NCBI RefSeq assembly: GCF_900109365.1
Contig: NZ_FNZR01000004.1
Span: 364,876 to 428,875, forward strand
Direction of reading: 5' to 3'
Origin: Parapedobacter koreensis
Lineage (GTDB): Bacteria > Bacteroidota > Bacteroidia > Sphingobacteriales > Sphingobacteriaceae
DNA: 64,000 bases
Below are positions 1 through 9,044 of this stretch, piece after piece (within the stretch, counting starts at the first letter, position 1; each line of letters opens with the position of its first letter). The position numbers were made by a program, and so were the translations under genes. The notes beneath the pieces are model-generated. The model saw nothing but the letters and a program-made list of their open reading frames with translations. It had not been told where the DNA came from and made no database searches.

Positions 1-2
1 CT

Positions 3-338
3 TCGGTAGGTGTGTCGTATGTGGCTGTATTGAATGAGCAGCGTACCAGCCACTTCGTCGGCCAACTCAATGAACGCACATTTGGGGAAAGCAACTCCAC
101 TCACAAGAATTTGGCCACTTCTATGGAAGTCGTGTCCATGTCCGAACGGACGAACGAACAGCCCCTCGAAGGAAAGGGGTATGCAGGTTTTATGAATTTT
201 TCTATCGGGCGCAAGGTGCCACTATCCAAAAAGCTGTCGCTCTCAGTGGAGCCTTATTTTAAGCTTCCCATTGGGCGGCTTTCCAAGGAGGAAATGAACT
301 TTACCAATGGCGGAATACGTATCGTAACCGGGTTTTGA
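3..338 (+). CDS. Outer-membrane beta-barrel-like protein, C-terminal part (5' end outside window)
   Basis: The reading frame is open to the left edge, so only the last ~111 residues are present; the GTG at 12 is internal rather than a start. The tail has alternating polar and hydrophobic strands, a segment reading LSVEPYFKLPIG, and ends in a terminal Phe (RIVTGF), all typical of the last strands of a Bacteroidota outer-membrane beta-barrel. No enzymatic motif is visible. About 230 bp of AT-rich intergenic DNA separates it from the next gene. The barrel call rests on strand pattern and the terminal Phe only, and the family cannot be named. Confidence 0.5.
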   Translation, partial: SVGVSYVAVLNEQRTSHFVGQLNERTFGESNSTHKNLATSMEVVSMSERTNEQPLEGKGYAGFMNFSIGRKVPLSKKLSLSVEPYFKLPIGRLSKEEMNFTNGGIRIVTGF

Positions 339-570
339 CCCTTCCCCGGGGTTAATAATTATTTAATAGCTAACGTTTTGATTAGTTAGCAAAATCTATT
401 ACATTTGATGCGTACCTTTTTAGCTACAGCGTGAGCGGATGGCAAAAAAAGGCAGCTGACTCATCTACCTTTTTGTGTTTTTGATTGCCAAGGGCATGCT
501 TCATATAAGGTGAGCCGGGTTTTGGGTATGAGGTTTGTGCTTCACGTGGCAATAGTTTTACAAACGGATA

Positions 571-2505
571 ATGATGAAACATAGTCACGCGTGTTTTTAC
601 TTGATACCCCTTCTACTGGTCATCCATGGTTTCTCCAACCATGTATGCGCATCGTTTGTGTTTCAATCCCGTAATGATACAGCTATTATCAATGATTGGT
701 ATCGGGAGGCTTTCCGGTCCATGGACGGCAACCTGAAAAAATCGGATGATCTCATCAACAAGGCATGGAAAATGTCCATTGACATTGCTTATGACCAGGG
801 CATTGCCGACGGCTATTATTATACCGGATGTGTATACGAGCAGAAAGCTGCACTGAATATTGCCCGTCGGTATTTCGAAAAGGCAGTTTCGTTGTATACA
901 CAGGGTCAGTTTTTGGCTAAACTTCCCGATTGTTATAAGCGGTTGGGCGAGATTTACATGAAAGAGGATCGGTATTATACCGCGTTGCAACATTTTTTGA
1001 ATGGGCTGCGTGTAGCAGACGAGGAAGGCGATCACGTGGCCCAAATCGAGTTGAGTATCCAGCTCGCCAACTACCACAATACCGTTTCAAGGGATTACAA
1101 AGAGGCGATTGCGATGCTGAGCGCGGCGGAACGTCGCGCAAAGACGGCTAACTATCCTTCGGCGTTGGCCACCATTTATTTGCAATACGGCATGAGCTAT
1201 GCCAATCAACGGGATTATGTGCAGGCCTTGCATTACACACAACTGGCTAGGCAAGCGTTTGATAAGCTGTCAAATGCGGAAGATTTATTGAAAACTTTAC
1301 TCGTTGAGGGAGATATCCATAGCAAGACCCATGAAGAGGATCGGTTAGCTACCGTGCTCAGCGAAGCCAAGCCTTTGATCAATTCGGTGAAAAGCAAGCA
1401 ATTACAGGAAGCATACCAATTATTGCATGCCACTGAGTTGTATTTTTTAGGTGATTACAACTCCGCGTTGACCATTTGTGAAACGTTATATGCCCAACTG
1501 GATGGTAATAAGCAACAGGAAGAGTGGCGAGAGGCCCGTTCTTTGCATTTCAAGGTGTTATATGCATTGGGCGATGTCCGGCAAGCGGATAGCCTGTTTG
1601 ATAATTACGAATACATCAAAGATAGCCTTTATACCGCCCAATATATCGGGCAGGGCATGGAAATGAGCGAAAACTATAAGCTGGAAAAATTTGAGCGCCA
1701 AATCAGGGAGCAGGAATTGCAGCTGTCCAATACCAATTATCAACGCTATGGTTTTATTGCGGGCATTGTCGTGTTGCTGACCATATTAATCATCCTTTAT
1801 TTCCACTTTAGGGAAAAAGACAAACTGGCCCATCGGGTAGCCATAAAAAATGCAGAGGTTTCCGTCCAGAATGAAATATTGAAACAAGCCAACCGGCAAA
1901 ATGAAATGCTGTTGCGTGAAATCCATCACCGGGTAAAGAATAACCTCCAAATCATCAATAGCCTGCTCAACCTTCAATCCAGAAAGACGACCAACCAGGA
2001 AGTCATGGCCATGATGCAGGAAAGTAGCAGCCGGATAAATTCCATTGCGCTGATCCATAATAAGCTGTATCAGCAACAAAGTCTCAACCGGTTGAATATC
2101 CAGGAGTATATTGAACAATTGGGGGCCCATTTGCTGAGCATCTACAATGTCGGCAAAAAGAGCGTACGCTTCAAGGTGGAGGCCAATAACGTTTCACTGG
2201 ATATTGATACCGCTATACCCATCGGATTGATACTGACGGAACTGATGACCAATTCATTGAAATATGCTTTTGTCGACCGCGAAGAGGGCGAAATCTACGT
2301 ACACGTAAAGCATGAAGGGGAGAAAGACTACGAACTGATTTTCAAGGATAACGGTGTTGGCATTCCCGAGACAAAGTTTGCGCAGACCAATGAAACCCTG
2401 GGTTTTCGTTTGATTAATTCCCTGACCAGGCAACTGGCTGGAATTATTCAATATACTTTTGGGGAGTTTTCGATGTATAATATCCGCTTTAAGGGCCAAG
2501 CCTGA
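571..2505 (+). CDS. Membrane sensor histidine kinase, TPR + HisKA_2 type
   Basis: This 644-aa protein has an N-terminal signal peptide, a long periplasmic alpha-helical region with TPR-like repeats (about residues 40-370), one transmembrane helix near 393-413, a short coiled coil, and a HisKA_2 dimerisation domain with the phospho-acceptor motif REIHHRVKNNLQ (His about 452). The HATPase domain follows, with an N-box near 557 (ELMTNSLKYAF) and a G1 box near 593 (DNGVGIP). This is the usual Bacteroidota TPR sensor kinase layout; such kinases normally phosphorylate a separate response regulator, often of the LytTR type. No regulator gene is adjacent, so its partner is elsewhere. ATG 571 is followed by a second ATG at 574. 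Confidence 0.9.
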   Translation: MMKHSHACFYLIPLLLVIHGFSNHVCASFVFQSRNDTAIINDWYREAFRSMDGNLKKSDDLINKAWKMSIDIAYDQGIADGYYYTGCVYEQKAALNIARRYFEKAVSLYTQGQFLAKLPDCYKRLGEIYMKEDRYYTALQHFLNGLRVADEEGDHVAQIELSIQLANYHNTVSRDYKEAIAMLSAAERRAKTANYPSALATIYLQYGMSYANQRDYVQALHYTQLARQAFDKLSNAEDLLKTLLVEGDIHSKTHEEDRLATVLSEAKPLINSVKSKQLQEAYQLLHATELYFLGDYNSALTICETLYAQLDGNKQQEEWREARSLHFKVLYALGDVRQADSLFDNYEYIKDSLYTAQYIGQGMEMSENYKLEKFERQIREQELQLSNTNYQRYGFIAGIVVLLTILIILYFHFREKDKLAHRVAIKNAEVSVQNEILKQANRQNEMLLREIHHRVKNNLQIINSLLNLQSRKTTNQEVMAMMQESSSRINSIALIHNKLYQQQSLNRLNIQEYIEQLGAHLLSIYNVGKKSVRFKVEANNVSLDIDTAIPIGLILTELMTNSLKYAFVDREEGEIYVHVKHEGEKDYELIFKDNGVGIPETKFAQTNETLGFRLINSLTRQLAGIIQYTFGEFSMYNIRFKGQA

Positions 2506-2564
2506 TTCGGTTGCTGGTGCATATTTAATCATTGTTAGTTTACGTTACCTTAATCTCACGGCGC

Positions 2565-2572
2565 TACTTTTG
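2565..2572 (+). promoter_or_regulatory. Bacteroidota -7 element upstream of alkaline phosphatase
   Basis: TACTTTTG matches the Bacteroidota -7 consensus TAnnTTTG and lies 38 nt before the alkaline phosphatase ATG. No well-spaced -33 TTTG is evident, so only the -7 half is supported. Confidence 0.45.
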
Positions 2573-2610
2573 AGGCATTTTAACAGCCGATCGTCAAAAT
2601 TGCTTATTAA

Positions 2611-4029
2611 ATGAAACGTAGAGATTTTTTTAGAAACGCAGCTTTAACAGCCGCTGGGGCAGCTGTATTATCCCCTTTTGAATCGATTGCGCGGGATGGC
2701 CGCCGTGTCGCAGTTACCCATTCCGTAGCCAAAACGGCTAAAAACATTATTTTCATGGTGAGTGATGGCATGAGTGTTGGTACGCTGAGCATGGCTAATA
2801 TGCTCAATGAGCGGCGGGATGGCAAGTTGTGCAACTGGATGTCCTTATACCATGCTGGTGTAGCTAATAGAGGCCTCATGGACACGGCGTCAGCCAATAG
2901 CTTGGTCACCGATTCCTCTGCGGCGAGCTCTGCATGGGGTGGTGGTGTCCGCGTAAATAATGGGGTACTCAACGTCACACCGGACGGCAGTAAACCAACG
3001 CCCATTCTAAGGAAATTCAAAGCCGCAGGCAAAGCGGTAGGGTGCGTCACTACGGTACCGATCACCCATGCGACGCCTGCCGGATTTTGCGTGAATAGCA
3101 ACAGCCGCAACGATCAACCCGGCATCGCCTTGATGTATCATGACCTGCGGTTTGATGTCATGATGGGAGGCGGCACGGAATTTTTCAGTGCGGACAAGCG
3201 GGAAGATAAACAAGATGTCTTCGGGAAATTTGCTGCAAGTGGTTTTCAGGTAGCGAAAACAAGGGAGGAAATGCTGGCTATCGATGCTGCGGCAAAGGAA
3301 GCTCCCATATTGGGCGTATTTCATCAAGATGGCTTGCCCTATGCACTGGATAGGGAAAACGATGAGACATTGAAAAAAGCAACACCGTCGCTGGCAGAAA
3401 TGGTCGGCACGGCTCTTCGTCACCTGAAGAAAAACCGCCAGGGGTTTGTATTGCAGGTAGAGGGCGGGAAGGTGGATTGGGGAGCCCATGCCAATGATGT
3501 AGGCGCGCTGTTATACGACCAGTTGGCGTTTGATGAAGCGCTGGCGGTGGCCATCGCATTTGCCGAAGCGGAAGGAGATACCTTGGTCATCGTCACGACC
3601 GACCATGGCAATGCCAATCCCGGCTTTTTCGGGGGCAATGCTAATTTTGAACGGATGTTCAACTTCAAACACACCAATGAATGGGTGTTGCAAGGCATCA
3701 ATAGGGATTTTACAGCTGCGCAGGTGATTGAACGCCTGGAGCATGCACAAGGTATTGTCATCAAGGCCGATGAGGCGATGCGTTTACTGACCCACTATGT
3801 GACCGACCGTAACGAAGAAGGCCTGTATAATCCCTATCGGTTGCCTTTCGCGGAGTTGGCGCAGATTCAACAACATTATACTTCGGTAGGCTGGGGGAGT
3901 ATGGATCATTCTGGTGACCACGTTGAGATAGCAGCTTATGGGCCGGGACGTGAGCTGCTGAAGCCCTTTGTACGCAATACCGATCTCCATAACCTGATGC
4001 TGGAGGCCACGGGCGTAACCGTAGGGTGA
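2611..4029 (+). CDS. Alkaline phosphatase, Tat-exported
   Basis: The 472-aa product starts with a twin-arginine signal (MKRRDFFRNAALTAAGAA), so it is probably exported folded. It has the PhoA-type metal and nucleophile motifs: MVSDGMS around residue 49 (Asp metal ligand), VTDSSAASSAW around 99-109 (Ser102 is the phospho-accepting nucleophile), an ITHATPAGF segment, and late metal-ligand motifs TTDHGN and MDHSGDHVEI. The length fits the family. It would hydrolyse phosphomonoesters in the periplasm. It stands alone, and its 3' end converges with the HAD gene 24 nt away. No PhoB box was identified. Confidence 0.9.
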   Translation: MKRRDFFRNAALTAAGAAVLSPFESIARDGRRVAVTHSVAKTAKNIIFMVSDGMSVGTLSMANMLNERRDGKLCNWMSLYHAGVANRGLMDTASANSLVTDSSAASSAWGGGVRVNNGVLNVTPDGSKPTPILRKFKAAGKAVGCVTTVPITHATPAGFCVNSNSRNDQPGIALMYHDLRFDVMMGGGTEFFSADKREDKQDVFGKFAASGFQVAKTREEMLAIDAAAKEAPILGVFHQDGLPYALDRENDETLKKATPSLAEMVGTALRHLKKNRQGFVLQVEGGKVDWGAHANDVGALLYDQLAFDEALAVAIAFAEAEGDTLVIVTTDHGNANPGFFGGNANFERMFNFKHTNEWVLQGINRDFTAAQVIERLEHAQGIVIKADEAMRLLTHYVTDRNEEGLYNPYRLPFAELAQIQQHYTSVGWGSMDHSGDHVEIAAYGPGRELLKPFVRNTDLHNLMLEATGVTVG

Positions 4030-4053
4030 TAGCACGGCAGCGGTGAGCGGATT

Positions 4054-4680
4054 TTAGATAATCTGGTCGATACGGATCCAATCCATGCCTGCGGCGATGG
4101 CACCCTGTACACCGGGGTTGCCATCTTCAAAGACCAAGCAGTCTTGAGGAGCAACGCCAAGTTGTTGAGCGGCCTTGAGAAACGGATCGGGGTAGGGCTT
4201 TCCCCTATCGGTATCATCGGCACAGACGAGGGTTTCTATGGTGTCAATGAGGCCTATTACGGTGAGTGTGCGTGTCACGGTTCTGCGGCTCCCGCCGGAA
4301 ACCACCCCAATGCGCACCTTGCCAATATGGTTTTGCAGGTGGTGCACTACAAAATCGATGGGTAGGGTGTCTGACACATAACGATCAAGGAAGATGGTCG
4401 ATTTGGCCGTCGCAAATTCGTGGGGCGGCACTTGTGTATGATACCTTTTGTTGATTTCTTCGGCAATAAGCACGGTAGGCCATCCGGCGAGCTCATCAAT
4501 AATCGCAGCATCCAGCGTGATGCCGTATTGCGCCGCTGCTTCGCGGTATGCCATTTTGTGTGCGTGCATATTATCGGCAAGCGTGCCGTCACAATCGTAT
4601 AAAAATGCTTTGTAGTCCTTTTTGCTGCTGAGCTGGGTAAGTAGCTCAAGTTTTTCGTGGATCAATGCATCAGCCGTCAT
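4054..4680 (-). CDS. HAD-superfamily phosphatase/phosphomutase (beta-PGM-like)
   Basis: This 208-aa protein has the HAD motif I FLYDCDGTLADN (catalytic Asp about 29 and 31), a helical cap domain after it, motif II VVSGGSR, and motif III/IV LVFEDGNPGVQGA. The arrangement matches subfamily IA sugar-phosphate phosphatases and beta-phosphoglucomutases; the exact substrate cannot be read from sequence. Its start overlaps the stop of proline dehydrogenase (ATGA, 4677-4680), so the two are translationally coupled on one message. Confidence 0.85.
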   Translation of the reverse strand: MTADALIHEKLELLTQLSSKKDYKAFLYDCDGTLADNMHAHKMAYREAAAQYGITLDAAIIDELAGWPTVLIAEEINKRYHTQVPPHEFATAKSTIFLDRYVSDTLPIDFVVHHLQNHIGKVRIGVVSGGSRRTVTRTLTVIGLIDTIETLVCADDTDRGKPYPDPFLKAAQQLGVAPQDCLVFEDGNPGVQGAIAAGMDWIRIDQII

Positions 4681-5873
4681 TTGCCTGATTTCCTCCTTCT
4701 TTTTTCTTTAGTGATGAGTGAGAGTTCCCGTCCGGTTTGTCCCGCTACAGATGTGTTTTCCTGAGCCCTACGGAAGAGGTAAGGCATTACGGCTTTCACC
4801 GGGCCGTAAGGCATGTATTTCACCACGTTGTACCCCACTTCAGCAAGGTTGAAACTGAGGTTGTCACTCATTCCCAATAATTGGGCAAAGAAAATATGCG
4901 GATGGTTGTGTGGCAACTGCCGTTTGTCCATTTCTTCAGCCAGCAGCTTGCTGCTTGCCTCATTGTGCGTGCCGGCCATGAAACCAACCCGGTCGAGGTG
5001 GTCGAGGCAGAATAAGACAGCCAAGTTGTAATCCCGATCGGAGGCTTCTTTGTCTGGCTGGATGGGCGAAGGGTAGCCCATCTCCTTGGCCCGCGCCCGC
5101 TCAATTTCCATATAAGCACCGCGCACCATTTTAGCACCCAAAAAGAACCCATCCGTTTCCGCCAGGTAGTAATCTGCCTGAAGCGACGCTAATTTGTCGT
5201 GCCGATAGAGTTGGTACGTGTTGTAGACCACTGGGGCGTTGCGATTGTACCGCCGCATCATGTCAAGTGCGATATCGTCAATGGCATCTTGTATCCATGA
5301 GTGCTCTGCATCGATAAGCACCTTCACGCCGTTATCAAAGCAGGTCTGGCATATACGTTCCACGCGTTGCTTTACACGCTCGTATTCCGAGGTTTCCTCC
5401 GGGGTGAGTGGTTGCTTGGCATTGACTTTTTCAAACAGATCAAAACGACCAAGCCCAGTGGGCTTGAATACGGAAAAGCTGATGTTCGGATTCGTTTTAG
5501 CGTAGGCAACCGTACGCAGGATTTCTTGGCATGTATCATCGAAAACCTGCTCGGTATCTTCGCCTTCCACGGAGTAATCGAGGATGGTACCGACCTGTTG
5601 ATTGGCCAGCCGCTCAATGGCGGGGACACAACCGTCGATGGTTTCCCCACCACAGAAATGGTTAAAAATCGTGCTGCGGATAAGGCCTTTTATCGGCAGT
5701 CCCGCTCGCAATGCGAAATTAGTGACGGGTGGGCCAATATTTGTAAGAAAGTTGTTAGCGATAATTTTAAACAACCAATAAGCCTTGTTTAGATCGGCGT
5801 TGCTTTTACTTCTGAAAGCGATTTCCGTATTTTCGAACGAAAGGGCGCTTTGTTGCTGCGTTTGCTGGGACAT
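4677..5873 (-). CDS. Proline dehydrogenase
   Basis: The 398-aa FAD-dependent enzyme oxidises proline to delta-1-pyrroline-5-carboxylate, the first step of proline catabolism. Diagnostic segments are VVYNTYQLYR, RGAYMEIERARA, AGTHNEAS, PYGPVKAVMPYLFRRAQENTS, and the C-terminal arginine-rich end. It is a stand-alone PRODH, not a PutA fusion; no P5C dehydrogenase lies in this window. The start at 5873 (MSQQTQQQ) is preferred over 5897, because the longer form would add an unconserved extension reaching towards the divergent S4 promoter. It is coupled to the downstream HAD gene by a 4-nt overlap. Confidence 0.9.
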   Translation of the reverse strand: MSQQTQQQSALSFENTEIAFRSKSNADLNKAYWLFKIIANNFLTNIGPPVTNFALRAGLPIKGLIRSTIFNHFCGGETIDGCVPAIERLANQQVGTILDYSVEGEDTEQVFDDTCQEILRTVAYAKTNPNISFSVFKPTGLGRFDLFEKVNAKQPLTPEETSEYERVKQRVERICQTCFDNGVKVLIDAEHSWIQDAIDDIALDMMRRYNRNAPVVYNTYQLYRHDKLASLQADYYLAETDGFFLGAKMVRGAYMEIERARAKEMGYPSPIQPDKEASDRDYNLAVLFCLDHLDRVGFMAGTHNEASSKLLAEEMDKRQLPHNHPHIFFAQLLGMSDNLSFNLAEVGYNVVKYMPYGPVKAVMPYLFRRAQENTSVAGQTGRELSLITKEKRRRKSGK

Positions 5874-5946
5874 TAATTGAATGCGAATATGGGGCAATAT
5901 TAATGATAATTGCTATTTTTCACAAGTTTTATACACAATTAAGCAT

Positions 5947-5954
5947 TACATTTG
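5947..5954 (+). promoter_or_regulatory. -7 element directly in front of the S4-protein start codon
   Basis: TACATTTG fits TAnnTTTG exactly and ends only 4 nt before the ATG at 5959. If used, transcription would start at or within a base or two of the start codon, giving a leaderless or nearly leaderless message. No clear TTTG is seen 19-20 nt upstream. Confidence 0.4.
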
Positions 5955-5958
5955 CACA

Positions 5959-6168
5959 ATGGTTACCTTTAAAATTGCAGGTGAGTATATCCAATTAATC
6001 CAATTGTTAAAAGTGCTCAACTGGGTGGAGCATGGTGGCGAAGCACAGGCAGTGGTCACGGCGGGATTGGTGCGGCATAATGGCCAGGTGGATTTCCGCA
6101 AACGGCTGAAAGTAAAGCCGGGCGACACGGTTGAATTTAGGGGGAAACAGGTGCAAATAGTCGGATAA
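5959..6168 (+). CDS. Small S4-domain RNA-binding protein
   Basis: This 69-aa protein is essentially one S4 domain: leucine-rich first helix (YIQLIQLLKVLNWVEHGG), then GLVRHNGQ, a basic RKRLKVKPGD turn and the VEFRG strand. This matches the YbcJ/YaaA-type small S4 proteins thought to bind structured RNA; its target is unknown. The ATG at 5959 gives the family's normal length, while the longer frame from 5881 adds 26 unconserved residues. It starts an operon: a lipoprotein gene begins 3 nt after its stop and aroB follows. Confidence 0.8.
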   Translation: MVTFKIAGEYIQLIQLLKVLNWVEHGGEAQAVVTAGLVRHNGQVDFRKRLKVKPGDTVEFRGKQVQIVG

Positions 6169-6171
6169 GTA

Positions 6172-6597
6172 ATGAAGAAACAAGGGACTATCTTACTACT
6201 CGCTTTGCTTGGTGCATGCCATGGTACTGAAAAGAACGTCAGCAAGTCTTATGTTTTGGCGGTGGCCGTCGAGACTTATGAACGAAAAGGCTCGGATGCT
6301 ATCATTGAAAAAACAGAAACGGATACCGTGGAGGCATCTACTGCATTGGCGGCTTATTCCAAGGGTATCCAGAAATACGCCGCTGTGCTGATGCATATCC
6401 AACAGTTTCCTGACTCGGTAAAAGGCACGAAAGGCTTAAAAATATGGGATGGACAAGGCAATGATATTGTTCCTACTATTGCGCAAAGCCAGCGCGACAG
6501 TGTCATTATGAACTTTGTGCAGTTTGCAAGGCGCTCAAATATACCTTATTATGACCGCGTCAAAGATTTTGAACTTAAACTGATGACGGCAAGATAG
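6172..6597 (+). CDS. Unknown small lipoprotein
   Basis: The 141-aa product begins with a short lipoprotein signal (MKKQGTILLLALLGACHG, lipobox LGAC, Cys about 16). The mature part is mostly helical, without a recognised domain; it contains a repeated-Ala stretch (EASTALAAYSKGIQKYAAV) and ends KDFELKLMTAR. It sits tightly between the S4 gene and aroB (3 nt and 7 nt gaps), so it is cotranscribed with them, but this does not reveal a function. Family not recognised. Confidence 0.7.
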   Translation: MKKQGTILLLALLGACHGTEKNVSKSYVLAVAVETYERKGSDAIIEKTETDTVEASTALAAYSKGIQKYAAVLMHIQQFPDSVKGTKGLKIWDGQGNDIVPTIAQSQRDSVIMNFVQFARRSNIPYYDRVKDFELKLMTAR

Positions 6598-6604
6598 CAT
6601 ATCG

Positions 6605-7672
6605 ATGAACCAATACATACCAAGCACCGGCTACAACGTTTTCTTTGATAATACATTGGATGAATTGCAACAATTCATCCAAACCAATGCCTACTCGAAG
6701 GTATTGTTGCTGGTCGATCGGAACACGAGCGAGCACTGTCTTCCAGTGCTGCAAGCCGCAATGCCTGCATTTGACGGCTACGACATTATTGAAATCGACC
6801 CCGGGGAAGAGAATAAGAACATTGATTTCTGCATTGGTATTTGGAAAATGATGCTTGATTTTGGTGCTGATCGCCAAAGCCTGCTGATTAACCTGGGTGG
6901 GGGGGTCGTAACGGATATGGGTGGATTCGCAGCCTCCACCTTCAAGCGGGGGATAGATTTCGTACAGGTGCCAACAACTTTATTGTCTCAAGTGGATGCG
7001 TCCGTAGGCGGGAAGACGGGGATCGATATGGACAATGTGAAAAACATTATCGGAACATTCGCTCAACCCAAAGCCGTATTCATCGCAAACAGATTTTTGG
7101 ATACCTTGGATAAGCGGCAATTGGTGTCGGGTTTTGCGGAGATCATCAAGCATGGCCTGATAGCCGATAAAGCGTTTTACGAGACGGTGAAAGGTATGGA
7201 TGCCGCAGATCTTTCCTTGGAACACATTATGCACTCCGTGACCATCAAAAATGAGGTGGTCACCCAAGATCCTACTGAGCGGGGACTGCGCAAGATTTTG
7301 AATTTCGGCCATACCATAGGCCATGCTATTGAAGGCTATTCACTAGCCCATGATGGAAATCCGCTGCTCCACGGCGAAGCGATTGCCGTTGGCATGATTT
7401 GCGAAGGGTACCTGGCCCATCGAAACAACGGGTTGTCCAAAGGGGCCTTGGATGATTTGATCCATACCTTCCGAACTCATTTTCCGGATTACACTTATCA
7501 TCCCGGCAGCTACGACGAGTTGGTGGCGTTGATGAAAAACGACAAGAAAAATACGGGCGACCAGATTGGTTTTGCCTTAATCAGTGATATCGGGCAATGC
7601 AGTATCGATCAGTTTGTTGATGAAGCGTTGATTCGGGAAAGCCTTGATTTTTATCGGGAGATTGTTAGTTAG
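6605..7672 (+). CDS. aroB: 3-dehydroquinate synthase
   Basis: This 355-aa enzyme converts DAHP to 3-dehydroquinate in the shikimate pathway using NAD and a divalent metal. Visible signatures are the glycine-rich NAD region LGGGVVTDMGGFAAS, TTLLSQVDASVGGKTGID, KNIIGTFAQPKAV, the metal-binding Glu and His in GFAEIIKHGL, and NFGHTIGHAIE with later HGEAIAVGM. Length is typical. It is the third gene of the S4-lipoprotein-aroB operon, 7 nt after the lipoprotein stop. Confidence 0.96.
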   Translation: MNQYIPSTGYNVFFDNTLDELQQFIQTNAYSKVLLLVDRNTSEHCLPVLQAAMPAFDGYDIIEIDPGEENKNIDFCIGIWKMMLDFGADRQSLLINLGGGVVTDMGGFAASTFKRGIDFVQVPTTLLSQVDASVGGKTGIDMDNVKNIIGTFAQPKAVFIANRFLDTLDKRQLVSGFAEIIKHGLIADKAFYETVKGMDAADLSLEHIMHSVTIKNEVVTQDPTERGLRKILNFGHTIGHAIEGYSLAHDGNPLLHGEAIAVGMICEGYLAHRNNGLSKGALDDLIHTFRTHFPDYTYHPGSYDELVALMKNDKKNTGDQIGFALISDIGQCSIDQFVDEALIRESLDFYREIVS

Positions 7673-7702
7673 TCGAGCGTCAGAAGCCCCAAAGTCTGTT
7701 AT

Positions 7703-7732
7703 CTAATGTCTATTGTCTAACTAATGTCTATT
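7703..7732. repeat. Short direct repeat, CTAATGTCTATT x2
   Basis: The 12-mer CTAATGTCTATT occurs at 7703-7714 and again at 7721-7732 in the aroB-thuA gap, separated by GTCTAA. It may be degenerate intergenic repeat DNA; no regulatory role can be read from it. Confidence 0.5.
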
Positions 7733-7758
7733 AACCAATTAAACTAAATTGAATAAAA

Positions 7759-8487
7759 ATGAAACATTTCAAAAAAGCAGTATGGTTTGCAGCTTTGATG
7801 CTGTTGGCCATGGCCAACGGGATGCGTGTGTATGGGCAAGCCCGAATTTTAGTGTTTTCCAAAACAACAGGGTTCCGGCACGACAACATTGAAAAAGGAG
7901 CGGAGACCATCAAGCAATTGGGAGCAAAACAAGGCTTTGCCGTAGATCATACCGAAGATGCATCGGCGTTTACGGACGAAAACCTAAAGCAATATCAAGC
8001 AGTTGTTTTCCTGAGCACTACGGGTACGGTATTGGATGCCAACCAGAAGGCAGCTTTTATGCACTACATCCAAGCGGGAAATGGCTTTGTAGGGATCCAT
8101 GCTGCCAGCGATACGGAGTATGAATGGCCTTGGTACGGGAAGCTTGTAGGCGCCTATTTTTTAAGCCATCCGCAAGTACAGGATGCCGACATCCACGTGG
8201 TTGATAAGTCTCATCCGGCTACGGCACACTTGCCTGACGTGTGGAACCGCAAGGATGAATGGTACGATTTCAAAGACCTAAATGATGAAGTGAAATTGCT
8301 GATGCGGTTGGATGAAAAATCCTACAAAGGCGGTAAGATGGGCGACTACCACCCGATGTCATGGTATCACCAGTATGATGGTGGAAGGGCTTTTTACACT
8401 GCACTGGGGCACACCAAGGAAGCTTTTGATGAGCCAGCATTCCAACAGCATATCGTAGGCGCAATACGGTATGCCATTGGAGACTGA
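7759..8487 (+). CDS. ThuA-domain (class I glutamine amidotransferase-like fold) secreted protein
   Basis: The 242-aa protein has a Sec signal peptide ending near VYGQA, followed by a single ThuA-like domain: ILVFSKTTGFRHDNIEKG, VVFLSTTGTVLD, GFVGIHAASDTEYEWPWYGKLVGAYF, SWYHQYDGGRAFYTALGHT, and a last helix with AIRYAIGD. This domain is widespread in Bacteroidota, often linked to trehalose and other sugar metabolism, but its chemistry is unproven. It stands alone after a repeat-containing 86-bp gap. Periplasmic location is inferred from the signal peptide. Confidence 0.88.
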   Translation: MKHFKKAVWFAALMLLAMANGMRVYGQARILVFSKTTGFRHDNIEKGAETIKQLGAKQGFAVDHTEDASAFTDENLKQYQAVVFLSTTGTVLDANQKAAFMHYIQAGNGFVGIHAASDTEYEWPWYGKLVGAYFLSHPQVQDADIHVVDKSHPATAHLPDVWNRKDEWYDFKDLNDEVKLLMRLDEKSYKGGKMGDYHPMSWYHQYDGGRAFYTALGHTKEAFDEPAFQQHIVGAIRYAIGD

Positions 8488-8508
8488 ATAAATTGGGTAG
8501 GGTTGGTA

Positions 8509-9039
8509 TTATCCCTGATTGGCAACCAACCCATCAATTACGGCTAACATTTCCTTGAACTCTGCTTCATCAAATAGGCGGGTTAGGAAGACGATTTTGC
8601 CATCCCGATCGATGACCACATTGCGGGTGACCCCGCTTTTCTTGGCGGCAAAACGACTGTAAATATCCGCGTTGGGATCCAAGGCCAGGGGATAAGTGAT
8701 ATTTAGATCCGAGGCGAATTTCTGCACGGTCGCCAGCGGTTCATCCCGGTCTACACCAATGAGTTTCACACCCCGGTTCTTGAAAGCCTGGTGTACATCT
8801 TGTTCCAAATGTGGCATCTCTTTGCGGCATACGCCGCACCAACTGGCCGTAAATTGGAGGACAACCACCTGACCACGCAGGGATTCAAGGTTTACGGTTT
8901 CCCCGGTATGCAAGACCAAATCAAAATCGGTTGGCGCCACGTCACCGACCTTCACAACAAAACCGCGTTCATCCGGTTCTTTCTCGCCCGGGATGGACAG
9001 GAAATTTAGGGCCAAAAAGGCGAGGAATAAAGCTTTCAT
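8509..9039 (-). CDS. TlpA-family thiol-disulfide oxidoreductase
   Basis: This 176-aa thioredoxin-fold protein has an N-terminal signal peptide and the redox motif WCGVC within VVLQFTASWCGVCRKEMP. The AhpC/TSA-like pattern continues with GVDRDEPLATVQKFA, the cis-Pro-side segment GVTRNVVIDRDGKI, and a C-terminal helix. It is most likely a periplasmic thiol reductase acting in cytochrome maturation or oxidative folding. A perfect 17-bp palindrome sits directly before its start (9045-9061), suggesting repressor control. It lies downstream of lpxB on the same strand with a 71-nt gap. Confidence 0.88.
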   Translation of the reverse strand: MKALFLAFLALNFLSIPGEKEPDERGFVVKVGDVAPTDFDLVLHTGETVNLESLRGQVVVLQFTASWCGVCRKEMPHLEQDVHQAFKNRGVKLIGVDRDEPLATVQKFASDLNITYPLALDPNADIYSRFAAKKSGVTRNVVIDRDGKIVFLTRLFDEAEFKEMLAVIDGLVANQG

Positions 9040-9044
9040 AATTA

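Noticed and set aside
5881..5958. N-terminal extension of the S4 protein
   Set aside because: It contains the probable promoter and encodes residues unlike the family; ATG 5959 gives the normal domain.
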